From an uncultured Acetatifactor sp. (GTDB lineage: Bacteria; Bacillota; Clostridia; Lachnospirales; Lachnospiraceae), in assembly GCA_949840885.1 (NCBI GenBank), contig CATKYJ010000004.1, forward strand, positions 1 to 64,000: a DNA stretch of 64,000 nt, given 5' to 3'. This document shows positions 15,139 to 23,603 of the stretch, in pieces. The first letter of the stretch is position 1; each line of letters begins with the position of its first letter. The notes beneath the pieces were generated by a model, which was not told the DNA's origin, made no database searches, and worked only from the letters and a program-made list of their open reading frames with translations. The position numbers and the translations under genes were made by a program.

Positions 15139-15615
15139 TTATTTTTTGCTGTCCATGAACTGGGGCGGCATTACGGCAGTCTTGCTCATGGTCTTGTAAT
15201 ACCCAATGGCCGCCTGGGAACTCTTCCTGCCTATGCGTATGCCCTCTTTCTCCTTGCGGAAATAGTCCTCGATCAGCTTCTTGTTCCGGGCTTCCTGAGC
15301 CTGGAGCTGTACGCTGGTGTCCGTGACTTCCGCCACCAGAGACTGCAATGTCCTGATCTGTGCCGCATATTTCTCCCGGTTGCCAGCCAACTGCTCCGCT
15401 ACCTTGGCATAAAGCTTCTCAAAGCCGCTGTCCAGCGCAGTCACCCGGTCAATCAGAGCACCTTTCTCAGCCACATATTCATCAAAGCGATCCATCTCCA
15501 CATTTCCGGACTGGAAAATCTCCTGCTGGCGGAGATTGTATTTCTGAATCTCAGCCATGACCTGCAGCTTCTTTCTAAGGCTCTCTTCCAAAAGATCCAG
15601 ATAGTTCTCTGTCAT
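15139..15615 (-). CDS. FliT-like flagellar chaperone candidate
   Basis: 158 residues, mostly long helices with heptad-like leucines (MTENYLDLLEESLRKKLQV, then QEIFQSGNVEMDRFDEYV). The length and helical make-up suit the FliT/FlgN class of export chaperones, and the 4-nt gap behind fliS is the usual place of fliT. No catalytic motif. The C-terminal tail (RKSSQAAIGYYKTM) is found in related clostridial proteins of unproven role. AGGGAG precedes the ATG. Confidence 0.65.
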   Translation of the reverse strand: MTENYLDLLEESLRKKLQVMAEIQKYNLRQQEIFQSGNVEMDRFDEYVAEKGALIDRVTALDSGFEKLYAKVAEQLAGNREKYAAQIRTLQSLVAEVTDTSVQLQAQEARNKKLIEDYFRKEKEGIRIGRKSSQAAIGYYKTMSKTAVMPPQFMDSKK

Positions 15616-15619
15616 GCGC

Positions 15620-15994
15620 CTACTCCCTGCCTTTCTTCATAACTTCTTTCCATGTATCCCGCAGAGAGCGCAGATGGCCGTTGATCTCCTCCAGAATCTC
15701 TTTCTCTTTCTTCATGTTAGCCTCAATCAGCCGTTGGCTTAAATAAGTATATATACGCTCAAAATCCTGTGCCACCGGGTATTTCATGTCCAGCGTCTGA
15801 CGGAGATAGTCAATGATACGCTCCACTTTCCGGATATGGAGATGAGCCTTTTCCACATCCTTATTCTCCACCGCCATAATGGCTATGTTGCAGAATTTGA
15901 TGGCTCCCTCGTAGAGCATGAGCGTCAGCTCCGCCGGAGAAGCGGTCAGGATCTTACTGTTGTTGTACTGTCCGTATGCATTCGGTACTGCCAT
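15620..15994 (-). CDS. fliS: Flagellin export chaperone FliS
   Basis: 124 residues, the normal family length. Family features are clear: NAYGQYNNSKILTASPAEL, then MLYEGAIKFC and a four-helix bundle. FliS binds the C-terminal D0 helix of flagellin in the cytoplasm and delivers it to the export gate. Lies between fliD and the fliT-like gene; GAGGTG precedes the ATG. Confidence 0.97.
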   Translation of the reverse strand: MAVPNAYGQYNNSKILTASPAELTLMLYEGAIKFCNIAIMAVENKDVEKAHLHIRKVERIIDYLRQTLDMKYPVAQDFERIYTYLSQRLIEANMKKEKEILEEINGHLRSLRDTWKEVMKKGRE

Positions 15995-16123
15995 ATTGCA
16001 CCTCGCCTTTCATCATTTCAGCCGTCTCACCGGGTAACGCCGCCCATCCGAAACTGCAGGTTTCTTCCTGTCCGGATAGGACACTTGGGACATGTGCGTC
16101 ATGACTACAGGCTATTCATACCA

Positions 16124-18274
16124 TCAGCCACCCAGCAGAGACGTCACAGCGCTGGCATTGTTCTGCATCTTGGCCAGAGCCGTTTCCATTGCTGCAAATT
16201 TAGCATACCACTTATCTTCATAATCTGCAAGCTTCTTTTCCAAATCTTTGATCTTGGCGGTATAGTCGTCATAGTCTTTCTGCATCTTCTTGTCGTCATA
16301 TACAGTCATGGCGGAGCTATACCCTTCCTTGGCTTTCATCATGTCGAACATCTTGTCGGACAGTTTCTGAGAAAGCTGGGTGAAGAAAGATACCACGGTA
16401 TCCGGGTCGTTGGCAATCATGGACTTCAGCTTGTCGGCATTGTTAGCCGTGTTCTCGTCGTCCGGATCGCCGTCTATGTGGTAAGCGTTCCTCTCATTGT
16501 CAGGCGCGCTGAAATAGCTCAGGGTACCGATTCCAAAGTTGGACAGGTACATTTTCTTACCGTTTACTTCTACGCCCTCCATCATGATCTGCTTCATGAC
16601 ACCGGAGAATGTACTCAAGGTGGAATCCTTGCGAAGGATGGCGTCCTTGATCTTGTTCTCCCATTCCTCTATCTGGGAGTCAGACATGGCCGCTTTCTCC
16701 TCGTCTGTCAGAGGATCATAGCCCTTGGCCGCGTCAGCGTTGTAGTACTTATCCATCTCGTTGATTACGGCATTGTACTCCTTAAAGAAGTTCTTGATCA
16801 TGTCGTAGATGCCGTTGGTATCGTCCTCGGTGGTAATGGTGACCGGATCTCCGTTTGTCTTGGCGCTGACTGTCAGGGTCAGACCGTTGATTTCGAATGT
16901 ATTCTTTTCCGATGTGTATTCTTCTCCATTCAGCAAAATCACGGCATCGGAACCTTCACTCTTAATTGCAGCTTCTGAAGAATTATTCTTCATATCCTCC
17001 AACTTCTTCAGCATATCATTTGCATCTTTAACCTCTTTGTCCGCAGTATCTTTAATGCTCTTCTTCACATCGTCTGACAACTGCACTTTCCCGTCTGCGT
17101 CCAGCTGAACCTTGCCTTTCGCGTCCGTGACAAGGTTATCCTCGACGGCTTTTAGATTTTTCTCATTTGCGACCCAGCCATTTAGGGATTTCTCTAAATC
17201 CAGAGCAGCCTTTTTATCCGCTTCGGATGCGTTCTCGTCTTTCTGAATCTCAGCGAGTTCAGACTGAGTTTTGTTGATAGCAATCGTAATCTTATCCCAT
17301 GCGCTCTCACCCCATGTCTCCTTATCAATGTCGCTGAGGGAATAAGTCTTGCCGCCTCTTAGCAGCTTCACGCCATCGTCAGCATCATATGACAGTTGAA
17401 AGCCGGCGATGCTGCTTAATTGGCCGTTTAGCTTATCTATCATATCGCTGCTGAATCCTTCGACTAAGCCTGCACGGTTGTTCCTATATTTTTCCCACTG
17501 CTGCTGATACGACTTCTGCCGAGCCGCCTCGCGGTCTTCTATCGTTTTGTCATTGTCACGAGTAGAAATTGATGTATAATGTGCCTCAAGCTTACCATCC
17601 TTATCCTCGTAAGTCAATTTCAAAGCGTCCAATGCATCGAATCCCAGTTCATCGACCCCATAGAGCTCAAAATTAGCATCTTTTCCGGAAGTCTTGGAAG
17701 AGATATAGATTCTACCATTCCCTTCGTCAAAATTCGCATTCACACCTGCACTCCGCAAGACGGACACGAAATTACTGACAGTACTGTTTCCATCTACAGT
17801 AATTCTCTTGGTCTCATCGCCGACCTTTAATTCAAGGGTTCCCTTGTCACCAGTGTATCCCAGCTCACTCAGCTTTGTCGAACCTGTTACAGTACCGGCT
17901 TTCGCCTCATCTTTATCCGTATCCCACAGCTGCAGTTTACCACCTGTCAAAAATCCGCTCTTTGCCAGTTCTTTCACTTCCAGATTCTGCACGCTGTTCA
18001 TCGCGCCCTCGCCGGTAATAACGGACACGATATTGCTGTTAGACACTTTCGTGACTTTCTTGACATAAGAACCCTCAAACCGCATCTGGGTAAGGGACTT
18101 GTTGTACAGATTAACAATCTTCTTATTCAGATCTTTCCACGCGTCCTGCTTAAACTTCAACGACTTCTGGGCTTTAACCGCCTTTGTTACTTTTGTCTTT
18201 CTAGCCTCTACCAGCTGGGAAATGATGCTCTCCGTATCCATGCCGGACATCAGGCCGCTTAATCTCATGGGCAT
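16124..18274 (-). CDS. fliD: Flagellar filament cap protein FliD
   Basis: 716 residues. The N-terminal domain begins MRLSGLMSGMDTESIISQLV, the C-terminal FliD_C region ends in coiled coil (KDLEKKLADYEDKWYAKF) and the terminal sequence MQNNASAVTSLLGG is flagellin-like. FliD caps the growing filament and folds incoming flagellin. It is longer than many family members (450-550), with the extra sequence in the middle (about 220-430, rich in Lys, Asp and Glu), as for surface-exposed cap domains. Transcribed with flaG upstream and fliS downstream. Confidence 0.95.
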   Translation of the reverse strand: MPMRLSGLMSGMDTESIISQLVEARKTKVTKAVKAQKSLKFKQDAWKDLNKKIVNLYNKSLTQMRFEGSYVKKVTKVSNSNIVSVITGEGAMNSVQNLEVKELAKSGFLTGGKLQLWDTDKDEAKAGTVTGSTKLSELGYTGDKGTLELKVGDETKRITVDGNSTVSNFVSVLRSAGVNANFDEGNGRIYISSKTSGKDANFELYGVDELGFDALDALKLTYEDKDGKLEAHYTSISTRDNDKTIEDREAARQKSYQQQWEKYRNNRAGLVEGFSSDMIDKLNGQLSSIAGFQLSYDADDGVKLLRGGKTYSLSDIDKETWGESAWDKITIAINKTQSELAEIQKDENASEADKKAALDLEKSLNGWVANEKNLKAVEDNLVTDAKGKVQLDADGKVQLSDDVKKSIKDTADKEVKDANDMLKKLEDMKNNSSEAAIKSEGSDAVILLNGEEYTSEKNTFEINGLTLTVSAKTNGDPVTITTEDDTNGIYDMIKNFFKEYNAVINEMDKYYNADAAKGYDPLTDEEKAAMSDSQIEEWENKIKDAILRKDSTLSTFSGVMKQIMMEGVEVNGKKMYLSNFGIGTLSYFSAPDNERNAYHIDGDPDDENTANNADKLKSMIANDPDTVVSFFTQLSQKLSDKMFDMMKAKEGYSSAMTVYDDKKMQKDYDDYTAKIKDLEKKLADYEDKWYAKFAAMETALAKMQNNASAVTSLLGG

Positions 18275-18411
18275 AATCCATCCATCCTTTCTATTACTCT
18301 GATTTTATTCGGAACTGGCTGTCCCTCTTGCACCTGCTGACATCTGAGCCCATATAAGCCACTGGGCTGCATGAAAGATAGGAGCAGCGATAGGCTAGAA
18401 TCCTTTCCTGC

Positions 18412-18846
18412 TTACCGTCTCTCATCAATCAGAATGCCCGCCATCTCCCAGACTCTGGCGATCATGTCCAGCGTCTTCTCGGGAGGCAGCTCCTTGATGA
18501 CCTCCTTAGTGCTCTTGTCCACGATCTTGATGGTAACACGGTTCGTATCCTCATGGAATCCGAACACTGCCTCGGAATTGGACATCTTCTTGTTCAGGGT
18601 CTCAACAGCCTTGCGCACTTTCTCATGATAGGCCTGCTGATCCTGCCCCTGCTCGCCATTGTTCGACTGGCCTTTCTCCTTGGCATTCTCCACTACGCTC
18701 GTCGTCTTGTCGACATACTCCACAGTCGCTGTACTGCTGGCACTGCTGTTTTCCGGCTTCTCCGCCTCCGCGGGAGCCTGTGACTTGGGCATCACACTTC
18801 CCTGCGCCTGAAATGTCATTACACTTGAAATAGGTTCAATTGCCAC
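18412..18846 (-). CDS. flaG: FlaG family protein
   Basis: 144 residues. The C-terminal half (NRVTIKIVDKSTKEVIKELP, then ARVWEMAGILIDERR) is the FlaG domain; the N-terminal half is a low-complexity linker. FlaG affects filament length in other bacteria. GTG at 18846 is chosen because AAGGAGG lies eight bases before it and it gives the family start MAIEPISS; a GTG three codons earlier would touch the ribosome site. First gene after a SigD promoter. Confidence 0.9.
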   Translation of the reverse strand: MAIEPISSVMTFQAQGSVMPKSQAPAEAEKPENSSASSTATVEYVDKTTSVVENAKEKGQSNNGEQGQDQQAYHEKVRKAVETLNKKMSNSEAVFGFHEDTNRVTIKIVDKSTKEVIKELPPEKTLDMIARVWEMAGILIDERR

Positions 18847-18924
18847 GTTCCACACCTCCTTGTATTTTTACATCCGCACATCGGAAGCATCCTGCTTGCC
18901 GATATTCCTTTGCGTCTACTTTTT

Positions 18925-18951
18925 TTATCGGAATCTTTTTTCTAAAAATTA
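18925..18951 (-). promoter_or_regulatory. SigD promoter of flaG-fliD-fliS-fliT
   Basis: TAAT-N16-CCGATAA on the minus strand, one mismatch in each box from the SigD consensus. It is placed about 80 bp upstream of the flaG start. Confidence 0.65.
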
Positions 18952-19019
18952 ACCAGAGACCTGAAAAATTGGTTACATTCTGGCCTCTATTCATGACAGA
19001 GACTTTCCGGGCATGCAAA

Positions 19020-19063
19020 TGCCCTGCGGGCGGTTCTGTCGTTCCAAAACCGCTCACAGGGCA
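19020..19063 (-). terminator. Hairpin after csrA
   Basis: TGCCCTG/CAGGGCA and GCGGTT/AACCGC stack into a long stem separated by an internal loop, 24 bp past the csrA stop. The T tract is weak, so it could be an attenuator rather than a strong terminator. Confidence 0.5.
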
Positions 19064-19086
19064 GTATCATAGCCTTGGCAAGAACT

Positions 19087-19311
19087 TCACATATTTCCCA
19101 TCAACGTCTTCAGCGCCTCAACGCCGTCTGCATTCACGGCCTCCTTGTTGGCCTCCTGAATCTGCATGTATACTTCCTTTCGGTAGATGGGCACGTCCTT
19201 TGGCGCCGTTATTCCCACCTTTACCTGGTCGCCTTTCACCTCCAGGATAGTGACCTCCACATTGTTGCTGATGATAATCGCCTCGTTCTTCTTTCTCGAT
19301 AATGCCAGCAT
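19087..19311 (-). CDS. csrA: Carbon storage regulator CsrA
   Basis: 74 residues with the canonical core: MLALSRKKNEAIIISNN, VKVGITAPKDVPIYRKEV, Arg44 conserved. It binds GGA-containing leaders and represses flagellin translation in Firmicutes. ATG 19311 is one base after the fliW stop, with AGGCGGG upstream; an in-frame GTG three codons earlier is rejected because the family starts MLxL. Paired with fliW, whose product binds CsrA when flagellin has been exported. Confidence 0.97.
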   Translation of the reverse strand: MLALSRKKNEAIIISNNVEVTILEVKGDQVKVGITAPKDVPIYRKEVYMQIQEANKEAVNADGVEALKTLMGNM

Positions 19312-19312
19312 C

Positions 19313-19777
19313 CTACACACCCGCCTTTCCTTTTGCTGCCTGGAGGATGTCGTAGATGGGGAATTTCACGGGATAGCTGCTATTCTCCACGATGAGCTGG
19401 CAGGCCTTGTGCTCATCAATATTGATGATGATGGGACCCTGGAGGTTCACGCTCATCTTCTTCAGATCGCCTGGAATGGAGACCGTGACCAGTACCAGCA
19501 GGTTCTCTGCCGTAATATCTCCGGCGCTGGCCAGCAGCTCATCGTCCACTTCAGGGTCATAGTCCGGCTTCACCACCAGGGGATCCATCACGGGCATGGC
19601 AAAGCCAGGCTCATCCAGGGACTGAAGGAAGCGGACGCCTGCCCCCGCGCCGCGCTCCTCGTCATGGAGGAGGGCGAAGCGCTTCATCTCCGGGAAGCCG
19701 ATGATGCCGTCCTGAAATGTCACGATTTTATCTTCCGAAATCTCTATCTCTCCGAAAATCTTCGTCTGAATCTTCAT
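19313..19777 (-). CDS. fliW: Flagellar assembly factor FliW
   Basis: 154 residues, normal length. Typical start MKIQTKIFGEIEISEDKI with FQDGIIGFPEMKRFALL. FliW binds either flagellin or CsrA; when flagellin is secreted, free FliW sequesters CsrA and relieves repression. Directly upstream of csrA. AGGAGC precedes the ATG. Confidence 0.97.
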   Translation of the reverse strand: MKIQTKIFGEIEISEDKIVTFQDGIIGFPEMKRFALLHDEERGAGAGVRFLQSLDEPGFAMPVMDPLVVKPDYDPEVDDELLASAGDITAENLLVLVTVSIPGDLKKMSVNLQGPIIINIDEHKACQLIVENSSYPVKFPIYDILQAAKGKAGV

Positions 19778-19911
19778 GGTAATCTGCTCCTATCTGCGTC
19801 AATCTGCCGCTGTCTGCAATCTTTACCTGCGGTCGCTGAAATCAATCCGGGATCCCGTCGCTTCTGCCCGTTCCCCAAAAAAGCCGATTCCCGGAACGCA
19901 ATCTCTGCAAA

Positions 19912-21549
19912 TCAGATGAAATCCAACAGGGTGGTCTTCATGACCTTGCCTGCCGCCATCAGGGCCGCGTCATAGGTCAGCTCCGCGCTGGTGAGCTGTA
20001 TGGCAACCTCGGTGATGTCGATGTCTTCGTTCTCGCTCTTTAAGGTCTCATAGGTGGTCTTCTGGTTCTGGGATCTGTTCTTTATCAGATCCAGCTTGCT
20101 GCCCCTGGAACCGCAGGCGGTGACGCACACGTTGGCCTCGTCCAGGTACTTCTGGAAAGCGGTGATGCCGCCCTCGAACATTTTCTGTTCTTTTTCCTTG
20201 GCGTAGGTGAGGGCTTTCTCCACTGCGTCCAATTGCTTTTGGAGGATTTCATGCCCTGTTGTATCGCCCTCGTCCAGCTTATCCTTGATAGCCTTGATGT
20301 TCGTCTGGGCCTCCTCCAGCTCAAGGACAGTCTGCATGGCATTGATGATGTCGTCCACTTCCCTGCCGATGCCATGGTTGAAGCACTCGTCCGCTCTGGA
20401 GTTGATGCGGATGGTCTGGTTGAAGCCTACGTCATATTCGATGACCTGACGCTCGGCGTTTGTGGTAAGGTAGGTGTCGTTGTAGTTGAGCCTGATGGGG
20501 TTGCCCTGATCGTCTTTCACTACTGCTCCGGCATCGTCTACCTTGTCGGCCTCACAGGCGAAATAGTGCTCAGGGCGCAGGTCGCCTTTCTGCCAGTGGC
20601 TCTTCTGATATGTGATGCGGATTTCGCCCTCGTTTACGTTGGAGGTGGCTTCGCTGTCCTTTGTAGCCATTAAGTCCTTGTATGCGGCATCGCTGAAAAG
20701 CAGCTCTCCGGTCTCGGGAACATATATGACATCCTTGCCATTCTTCCCAATCTGAGAATAAGGATCATCCGCATATCTTACCATCTCAATCTGATATTTT
20801 GCATTTCCAGTGGCATCCGCCCATTTCTGAGTGGTGATATTCCCGTTTGCATCTACTCCTGTCACAAACGAAATTTCCGGTATGGCACCTGCATCTGCCG
20901 AACAATCATTATACGCCAGTCTGATGCGGTGAACGTCCACAGATGTAATATCGTCTTCCGATATCTGCGCACCTGCTCCATTATCTATCGTATCATAATT
21001 AACCGAATTGATGTCCAGAACCTTGCCTGTATTTACGCTGGTAAAGCTGTCCAGCGCATTCTTATCCAGCTGCTCCGTGATGGTATAATGCCTCTCCTGC
21101 TCCGACAGGAAACTCAGCGGCGTATCCGTCCGATGCCCCGTGAACACATAGCGTCCCGCAAAGTCCGCGTCTCCTGTGGCGTAGACCTCATCGGCCAGGA
21201 GCTTGAGCTGCTCCAGGACAGTCCCCCTGTCCGTGGTAGTGAAAGGCTTGTTGGTTCCCCTGGTGCACTGGGCGGCCATGTTGGAGATGACATCGGACAG
21301 CTTGGACAGCGCGTCCTCCGTAATCTTCAGCCAGCTCTCGGCATCGGGAATGTTCTTGCTGTAGTACTGAGTAATCTCCGTCACATTGCTGCGCAGCCGC
21401 AGGGAGCGGATGGCTATGACCGGGTCGTCGGAGGGACGGTTGATCTTTTTCTGGGTGGCCATCTGGGTGCTCAAAATGTCCTTGTACACCTTGTTCGTAT
21501 TGATATTCGACAAGTTGTTGCGCTGCATGATTTTATTTGTTATTCTCAT
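19912..21549 (-). CDS. flgL: Hook-filament junction protein FlgL
   Basis: 545 residues, against about 300 for enterobacterial FlgL. N-terminus MRITNKIMQRNNLSNINTN and QKKINRPSDDPVIAIRSL are the flagellin-like D0/D1 of FlgL; the C-terminus (ENEDIDITEVAIQLTSAELT) closes the coiled coil. The extra 200 or so residues are an inserted, acidic central region (about 150-380). Second junction protein, between FlgK and the first flagellin. Confidence 0.93.
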   Translation of the reverse strand: MRITNKIMQRNNLSNINTNKVYKDILSTQMATQKKINRPSDDPVIAIRSLRLRSNVTEITQYYSKNIPDAESWLKITEDALSKLSDVISNMAAQCTRGTNKPFTTTDRGTVLEQLKLLADEVYATGDADFAGRYVFTGHRTDTPLSFLSEQERHYTITEQLDKNALDSFTSVNTGKVLDINSVNYDTIDNGAGAQISEDDITSVDVHRIRLAYNDCSADAGAIPEISFVTGVDANGNITTQKWADATGNAKYQIEMVRYADDPYSQIGKNGKDVIYVPETGELLFSDAAYKDLMATKDSEATSNVNEGEIRITYQKSHWQKGDLRPEHYFACEADKVDDAGAVVKDDQGNPIRLNYNDTYLTTNAERQVIEYDVGFNQTIRINSRADECFNHGIGREVDDIINAMQTVLELEEAQTNIKAIKDKLDEGDTTGHEILQKQLDAVEKALTYAKEKEQKMFEGGITAFQKYLDEANVCVTACGSRGSKLDLIKNRSQNQKTTYETLKSENEDIDITEVAIQLTSAELTYDAALMAAGKVMKTTLLDFI

Positions 21550-21632
21550 AGAAATCTCCTCTGCTTCCTGAACTTCCCTGTATACCGCCTACGGCACATA
21601 CACCGGAAAGCAATGCGAACTTCTTCTCACAC

Positions 21633-23555
21633 TTAGACGCCTGTCTGAAGAATCAGTCTGTCATACACCTCTGTCAGTGTCTGTATCATCTTGGATGCCA
21701 GATTGTACCCGTTCTGGTACTTCACCAGGTTCACGGCCTCCTCGTCTTCGTCCACGCCGGAGATGGATATCCTCTGGGTGTCGATGGTGGCGGCAATGTC
21801 CACGTAGCTGCTATAAAAAGTCTCGGCTCTGCTGGCGTTCAGCGCCACATCAGAGAGGATGCACTGGAGGAACTCCGATGCGGAGCAGCCCCTGAAGCTC
21901 ATGCTGCCCTTGTCCGTGGCAAGCTTCCCTATGTCCTCCAGCAGGTCTTTCTGCTCCGGGCCGTCGCTCTCGTTTTTCTTGTTGGCCAGCAGGCTGGGGT
22001 CTTTCTCTATGGTGGTGGAGACATCGAAATACTTGGCAGTCATCAGGTAGTAGTTGGGCTCATCCGTCTTGTTCTTTCCTACCGTAACAGTGAATGCGCC
22101 GTTCTTATCAAAGTCCTCCTTGGTGAACTTGTCGTACCGATATTTGTCCTCCATAAAATACTGCTTATTTTCCGTGGCCATGTTTGCGGTGAACAGCGGG
22201 ATTCCTTTCTGGTCTCCCGAGTAGCCGCTGGTCAGGATGTCATTGAACTTTTGGGAGAAAGTTCTGATCCATTCGTTCATCTGGGCCATGTAATAGGGCA
22301 CGCCCTGATAGGTGATACCCTTGCCCACGGATGCGGTGGAACCATTCGCCACATTGAGCGGATCCTTGTTCAGAGTATTGTCCGACAGTTGGAAAGTATA
22401 CGAATATTCCGCCTCTCCCGCGGCATTATAACTGATGCTGTATGTCCAGGAATCGTAGTAATACTCCTTGTTCCCCAGCTTGACAATGCCGCCGCTGTCC
22501 GAAAGATTGCATTTATTCAAATCCGTCAGGTAATGCTTCTCTACCTGCACGGTGACGGTATTCTTGTTATTGTCTACATTGGTAATTTTGCCCTCGAAAT
22601 TCTCGCCATTGTTTCCGTCCCGCAGATCAACCAGCCCTTTCAGGGCGCCGCCCATGGCACCGCCGTAGAGGTTGAATGTGGAGTCGTTCCCATCGTCCCA
22701 CACCACATCGTACAAGCCGTCCACGTCCGTCTGGTTTACCTTTTCATCATCTGTCCTGGACACGCATTTTAATCCGTTGTATTCAAAATTGTCCACCAGC
22801 ACCTGGCCGCCGGCTATCTTTACGATGAATCTGCTGCCGCCGGTCTTGCGATCCGGATTGTTGGCGTCCTGGAGTTTGGTCTCCTTTACCTCCACGTCCA
22901 CGATCTGGGAGAGCTGGTCTACCAGGAGCGCCCGCCTGTCGCGCAGTTCGTTGGCGTTGATGCCTTTCAGTTCGATGGTGTTGATCTGCTTGTTCAGGGT
23001 GGCGATCTCGCTGGCGATGGTATTGATTTCGTCCACTTTTACCTTGATCTCTTCGTTAACGTCTTTCTGGAGCTTCTCCAGGTTCCCCGCCACATTGTTG
23101 AAATATTCGGTGAGGGCGCCGGCGTAGCCTACGAACTGCTCCTTGAAAGACGGGTTGGCAGGGTTCTTCATCAGTTCCTGCAGACCCGTGATCATCAGCT
23201 GGTCGAAAACGGTCTTGAATCCGGCGTTCTGGCCATTATCATGGAAGTAAGTCTCTATCTGCTCCATGTAATAGATCTTCTGCTCGTACTCGCCTACCTT
23301 TTGATTGTTGTTCCAGTATCTGAAATCATAGAATTCATTGCGGACGCGCTCGATGGCCAGAGTCTCCACGCCGGCGCCGGCACAGCCATAGGTCTGGAAC
23401 ACCCGCAGGGCATTGGCTGCCTGGGTGGTCACCTGCTGCCTGCTGAAGCCCTCTGTCTGTACATTTGCGATATTGTTGGACGTGGTGTTCAGCGCGGCGT
23501 TGCTGGCCAGCAGTCCCGTGTATGCTATATTCAATCCGAAAAATTGTGACGGCAT
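21633..23555 (-). CDS. flgK: Hook-filament junction protein FlgK (first copy)
   Basis: 640 residues. Start MPSQFFGLNIAYTGLLASNA with ALNTTSNNIANVQTEGFSRQ, the rod/hook-protein signature; C-terminus AVNLVKYQNGYNLASKMIQT. Forms the junction between hook and filament. A separate, less similar FlgK-like gene lies immediately upstream, so the junction may contain both or they may alternate. Confidence 0.93.
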   Translation of the reverse strand: MPSQFFGLNIAYTGLLASNAALNTTSNNIANVQTEGFSRQQVTTQAANALRVFQTYGCAGAGVETLAIERVRNEFYDFRYWNNNQKVGEYEQKIYYMEQIETYFHDNGQNAGFKTVFDQLMITGLQELMKNPANPSFKEQFVGYAGALTEYFNNVAGNLEKLQKDVNEEIKVKVDEINTIASEIATLNKQINTIELKGINANELRDRRALLVDQLSQIVDVEVKETKLQDANNPDRKTGGSRFIVKIAGGQVLVDNFEYNGLKCVSRTDDEKVNQTDVDGLYDVVWDDGNDSTFNLYGGAMGGALKGLVDLRDGNNGENFEGKITNVDNNKNTVTVQVEKHYLTDLNKCNLSDSGGIVKLGNKEYYYDSWTYSISYNAAGEAEYSYTFQLSDNTLNKDPLNVANGSTASVGKGITYQGVPYYMAQMNEWIRTFSQKFNDILTSGYSGDQKGIPLFTANMATENKQYFMEDKYRYDKFTKEDFDKNGAFTVTVGKNKTDEPNYYLMTAKYFDVSTTIEKDPSLLANKKNESDGPEQKDLLEDIGKLATDKGSMSFRGCSASEFLQCILSDVALNASRAETFYSSYVDIAATIDTQRISISGVDEDEEAVNLVKYQNGYNLASKMIQTLTEVYDRLILQTGV

Positions 23556-23603
23556 TATTCCTACCTCTCTTTCAATAACGGTGCAAGCCCAAATGAATGC
23601 GTA